Source: Spirochaetia bacterium
GTDB taxonomy: Bacteria; Spirochaetota; UBA12135
DNA length: 6,697 nucleotides
NCBI GenBank assembly: GCA_003497555.1
Contig: DNNS01000237.1
Span: 1-6,697, forward strand
Reading direction: 5' to 3'
Part shown: positions 5,005 to 6,697 of the stretch, piece by piece
How the letters are laid out: each line of letters starts with the position of its first letter
How positions within the stretch are numbered: position 1 is the first letter of the stretch
Notes under the pieces: generated by a model
Database searches by the model: none
Seen by the model: only the letters and a program-made list of their open reading frames with translations
What the model was told of the DNA's origin: nothing
Program-made: the position numbers and the translations under genes

Positions 5005-6697
5005 ATGAACCAAAACAGAACCGCACTATGTAGTATTATATTGATTATATATATGTCAATACTGCAATGCTTACATTGTGAGCAATTGAAAACAGTATCA
5101 GAATTTACTTTTTCGTCACCACAAGATATTGAAAACTTCCGGGTAATCAAGGATAAAGCAACTATTGTTGAAAAAGAATTTGATACAAGCTCTATGCAAA
5201 AAGGCATGAAAGGAACAATAAAAATAACGGTAAAACAAAATGAGAACAGCGAAAATCCTTTTTCAATACAATCTTTCGTCAAACCTGATGAAGAGATAAA
5301 AATTATAAAAGGAAATACTTATGAAATGGCATTTTATGCTCGTGCATCATCTCCTGTCGCTTTTCTTGTACAGGTCATGACGGATGATTCTCCCTGGGAA
5401 ATGCCGGCAAAAAATGCACGCTACAATTGTTCACTCTTACAAGACTGGAAAAAAATATCTTACACCTTCACTGCAGATAAGACAATCGAAAAAGCACGGA
5501 TACCATGTTTTATATTGGGGCAGGTGCCTGCCGGTACTTCAATATGGTTTAGTTCAATAAAACTTGATACAATTAAAATTGAAAAAAAAGATATTCCAAA
5601 AAAGATTGAGGCCAAGCTGTCCCTGTTTGATATGTCTGATTCTATTATCAACCCGTTAACTCCTTCTATTCTCAGATGGGTAATTAAAAATACCAACAAT
5701 ATCCCGGGCATAGAGAATGGCACATTATTATCATACGAAATTAATGATTACAATGGAAATAATATTACAAAGGGTTCCGTCAAAATTACAAATACCAGTT
5801 ATTTTGAAATACCGGTTAAACTACCACAGGGATATTTTGAAATAGCTTTCTCCGGATATGAATATCCGTTTGGTATTTGTTCATATCCGTTACGGGAAAA
5901 TAGTGATCCCTTCTTTTCTATAGCAACACATCTGTTGATGAAAAAGTATGATGGAAAAAAGGAAGCGGCTATTAAATTTTTAAATAAAAGCGGCTTAAGA
6001 AGAATTCGGGACCAATATGTGTTCAAATTTATTAATCCTGATGAAAACAAGTATGATTTCGATACGGATTATCAATTCGAAAAATTACATACCTGGTACA
6101 ATGAGAATAATATTGAAACTTTTTTCGTATTTCATACCATGAAGCCGCAATGGATAGAAACACAACCAGGGGACCAATACCCTCTTAATTTTATTCAATG
6201 CCAGAATTCATGGTCCGGAATTATTAAACATTGGAATACAAACTGGTGTGCAATAGAAGTTTGGAACGAGCCTGATCTGAAAAAGGCTCCACTTGATGGC
6301 TATGTTGCGCTGGTAAAGGCATTTCGTTATGCATTGGAAAAATCTAAAACTCCCGGTAATAAAGTTCCTATTATCGGGGGTATATTTTCCACTCCATTTG
6401 TTGAAAAGAAATTTCTTGAAATATGTGAACGCAACCATCTGCTGGATTATATTGATATTTTCAGTTATCACACCTATTTTTATGCTGAAACCATAGAGGA
6501 ATCTGTTGATTACTACAGAAGCTGGTTAAAAAAAAATAACAAAACTTCCATGCCTATTTGGATAACCGAAAGCGGCAGGTCATGGCCTGTCGGGAGGATA
6601 AGGCCTACAATGAGCCAAGGCCAGGTATCTGCACTTGACATTACAATGAAAGCTGTGGAATCAAAGGCATGCGGCATTGCAGGTTATTATCCTTTTT
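5005..6697 (+). CDS. Secreted clan-A-like glycoside hydrolase with N-terminal CBM-like domain (3' end cut by window)
   Basis: An uninterrupted frame of 564 codons starts at the ATG at 5005 (AGGAG at 4991-4995) and runs off the right edge. Residues 7-23 form a hydrophobic export signal; Cys22 and Cys25 follow it but lack a good lipobox, so lipidation is uncertain. Residues about 30-192 look like a CBM4/9-type beta-sandwich (NPFSIQSFV, GNTYEMAFYARA, then W131 and the LQDWKKISYTFTA pattern with W148, ending IWFSSIKL). Residues about 195-300 look like an Ig-like linker domain. From about 303 a TIM-barrel catalytic domain follows: EVWNEPDL with N421-E422-P423 gives the likely acid/base Glu, SYHTY at 487-491 is a typical barrel motif, and PIWITESG with E522 gives the likely nucleophile. 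Two Glu 100 residues apart, at the ends of strands 4 and 7, are the hallmark of clan GH-A retaining enzymes (GH5/GH39-like). Family and substrate cannot be fixed because the end is missing. It probably degrades a polysaccharide outside the cytoplasm, supplying the upstream binding protein. Confidence 0.85.
   Translation, partial: MNQNRTALCSIILIIYMSILQCLHCEQLKTVSEFTFSSPQDIENFRVIKDKATIVEKEFDTSSMQKGMKGTIKITVKQNENSENPFSIQSFVKPDEEIKIIKGNTYEMAFYARASSPVAFLVQVMTDDSPWEMPAKNARYNCSLLQDWKKISYTFTADKTIEKARIPCFILGQVPAGTSIWFSSIKLDTIKIEKKDIPKKIEAKLSLFDMSDSIINPLTPSILRWVIKNTNNIPGIENGTLLSYEINDYNGNNITKGSVKITNTSYFEIPVKLPQGYFEIAFSGYEYPFGICSYPLRENSDPFFSIATHLLMKKYDGKKEAAIKFLNKSGLRRIRDQYVFKFINPDENKYDFDTDYQFEKLHTWYNENNIETFFVFHTMKPQWIETQPGDQYPLNFIQCQNSWSGIIKHWNTNWCAIEVWNEPDLKKAPLDGYVALVKAFRYALEKSKTPGNKVPIIGGIFSTPFVEKKFLEICERNHLLDYIDIFSYHTYFYAETIEESVDYYRSWLKKNNKTSMPIWITESGRSWPVGRIRPTMSQGQVSALDITMKAVESKACGIAGYYPF

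Noticed and set aside
4893..5282. 129-codon minus-strand frame across the gap and hydrolase start
   Set aside because: It covers the signal peptide and CBM-coding part of the hydrolase, which has a good ribosome site and a 564-codon open frame; the antisense translation has no domain.
1..6697. CRISPR arrays, tRNA or rRNA genes, insertion sequences
   Set aside because: No spaced repeat array, no tRNA-like cloverleaf or rRNA motif, and no transposase or terminal inverted repeats were seen; coding density leaves little space for them.

Overview
The window reads almost entirely on the + strand, as one compact run of five genes: the 3' end of an AraC-type regulator, an argininosuccinate-lyase-like C-N lyase, an MmgE/PrpD-family enzyme, an ABC-type solute-binding lipoprotein, and a secreted multidomain glycoside hydrolase that runs off the right edge. 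The DNA is AT-rich, every complete gene has a good purine-rich Shine-Dalgarno site, and the solute-binding protein has a classical lipobox. This fits an AT-rich carbohydrate-degrading bacterium such as a Lentisphaerota/Kiritimatiellota-, Spirochaetota- or Clostridia-like organism. Strong Shine-Dalgarno use argues against Bacteroidota. The placement is an inference; no marker gene is present.

Layout. Bases 1-461 hold the C-terminal two-helix-turn-helix DNA-binding domain of the regulator. Bases 462-577 are a regulatory gap with a 20-bp imperfect direct repeat (30-bp period) followed by a consensus TATAAT, the arrangement expected for an AraC-activated promoter. Bases 578-2077 (C-N lyase) and 2106-3593 (MmgE/PrpD) are separated by 28 nt and almost certainly co-transcribed. 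The solute-binding lipoprotein follows after 38 nt (3632-4900). A 104-nt gap with two small palindromes and a possible -10 precedes the glycoside hydrolase (5005 to beyond 6697). No transporter permease gene is visible.

How they may work together. The clearest biochemical hint is the lyase plus MmgE/PrpD pair. In established work on iminodisuccinate degradation by Agrobacterium tumefaciens BY6, an MmgE/PrpD-fold epimerase acts with a stereoselective C-N lyase, and EDDS lyase of Chelativorans is a fumarase/aspartase-superfamily C-N lyase. By analogy the pair here may epimerise and then cleave an N-substituted aspartate (aminopolycarboxylate-like) compound to fumarate and an amine or amino acid. 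This is inference from family membership, not proof. The binding lipoprotein and glycosidase suggest uptake and trimming of a carbohydrate-containing substrate. Whether both halves serve one pathway cannot be settled from this window.

The central parts of the lyase and MmgE/PrpD genes are clearly richer in G+C than the flanking regulator, binding-protein and hydrolase genes, so the pair may have a different history from its neighbours.
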